DNA from: Chitinophaga pinensis
GTDB taxonomy: Bacteria; Bacteroidota; Bacteroidia; UBA4408
Reading direction: 5' to 3'
DNA length: 33,018 nucleotides
Assembly: GCA_945872355.1 (NCBI GenBank)
Contig: CAMBZU010000038.1
Coordinates: 1 to 33,018 of the forward strand
Shown piece by piece: positions 32,789-33,018 of this stretch; within the stretch, counting starts at the first letter, position 1; each line of letters begins with the position of its first letter. A program made the translations under genes and the position numbers. Below the pieces are notes generated by a model, which saw only the letters and a program-made list of their open reading frames with translations, was not told where the DNA came from and did not search any database.

Positions 32789-33018
32789 TTAATTGATATA
32801 ATGTGGAACATTCATTGCTATTATTTCATTGCCCTGTGTTAAAAGTGTTCCACCACTCGGAATACTTTCATTAAAATTTATTTCATTTTCCTCAAAGTAG
32901 TAGGCTGTTTCAGGTCCTTCTACTAAGCACATTCTACAAGGTTTTTTACGATCTTCTTCAACTTTGTTTTTTATACGTTTACAAAGATCTATTAGTTTGT
33001 TATGAAGTGCAGCTGTTT
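32789..33018 (-). CDS. C-terminal part of a hypothetical protein (cut by window edge)
   Basis: On the minus strand an open frame enters at the window edge and ends at TAA 32789-32791. The visible 75 residues run from TAALHNKLIDLCKRIKNKVE through KKPCRMCLVEGPETAYYFEE to IIAMNVPHYIN. A Cys-x2-Cys pair may bind metal. The start lies outside the window. The 3-bp gap to the next gene marks it as the upstream member of the amidohydrolase operon. Family unknown. Confidence 0.75.
   Translation of the reverse strand, partial: TAALHNKLIDLCKRIKNKVEEDRKKPCRMCLVEGPETAYYFEENEINFNESIPSGGTLLTQGNEIIAMNVPHYIN

Overview
The window looks like a chromosomal segment of an AT-rich member of the Bacteroidota, probably from the Chitinophagales/Sphingobacteriales side. 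This is inference from several signs. There is a fused MurF-alanine racemase, a YtxJ-type bacilliredoxin, TTTG / TAnnTTTG promoter motifs, A-rich leaders rather than strong Shine-Dalgarno sites, and many small exported proteins of Bacteroidota type.

Layout. 1-2.8 kb: a minus-strand cluster of small paralogous proteins of one unnamed family. One is fused to a DUF1566/Lcl domain, one is a broken copy, and a 39-residue basic peptide and a small membrane protein lie among them. 2.9-19.2 kb: a mostly housekeeping block. It holds a helical putative regulator, a DUF465 protein, clpC, gyrA with a secreted TPR protein, a secreted unknown, ytxJ with a tiny lipoprotein, an Omp85-family outer-membrane protein, and a compact operon tdk / murF-alr / atl. 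A conserved acidic protein closes the block.

19.2-20.3 kb is a gene-free mosaic of repeats. It contains a roughly 125-bp MITE-like insertion, and an uninterrupted version of its insertion site lies about 270 bp away. 20.3-25.4 kb is an accessory stretch: a WYL-domain regulator divergent from a Bcs1-like AAA ATPase, then unknown proteins, a DUF932 (phage/plasmid-type) protein and a two-helix membrane protein.

25.4-30.4 kb resembles a zone of gene insertion. A TPR-SpoIIE phosphatase and two small exported proteins are separated by inverted-repeat sites and dispersed repeats. Between two genes lies a sequence that reads on the minus strand as an ORF-less, decayed group II intron. 30.4-33.0 kb: a shortened nucleosidase-like protein, a second copy of the repeat mosaic, and an operon containing an N-formylglutamate amidohydrolase with two unknown proteins, the last cut by the window edge.

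How genes work together: tdk, murF-alr and the alkyltransferase-like gene are separated by 1-4 bp and are almost certainly co-transcribed. gyrA probably reads into the TPR gene. ytxJ and the mini-lipoprotein share a good promoter. The most unusual material is the intron remnant, the MITE empty/filled site pair, the leader and inverted-repeat sequences shared between unrelated genes, and the WYL/AAA/DUF932 neighbourhood. No tRNA, rRNA or CRISPR array was seen.
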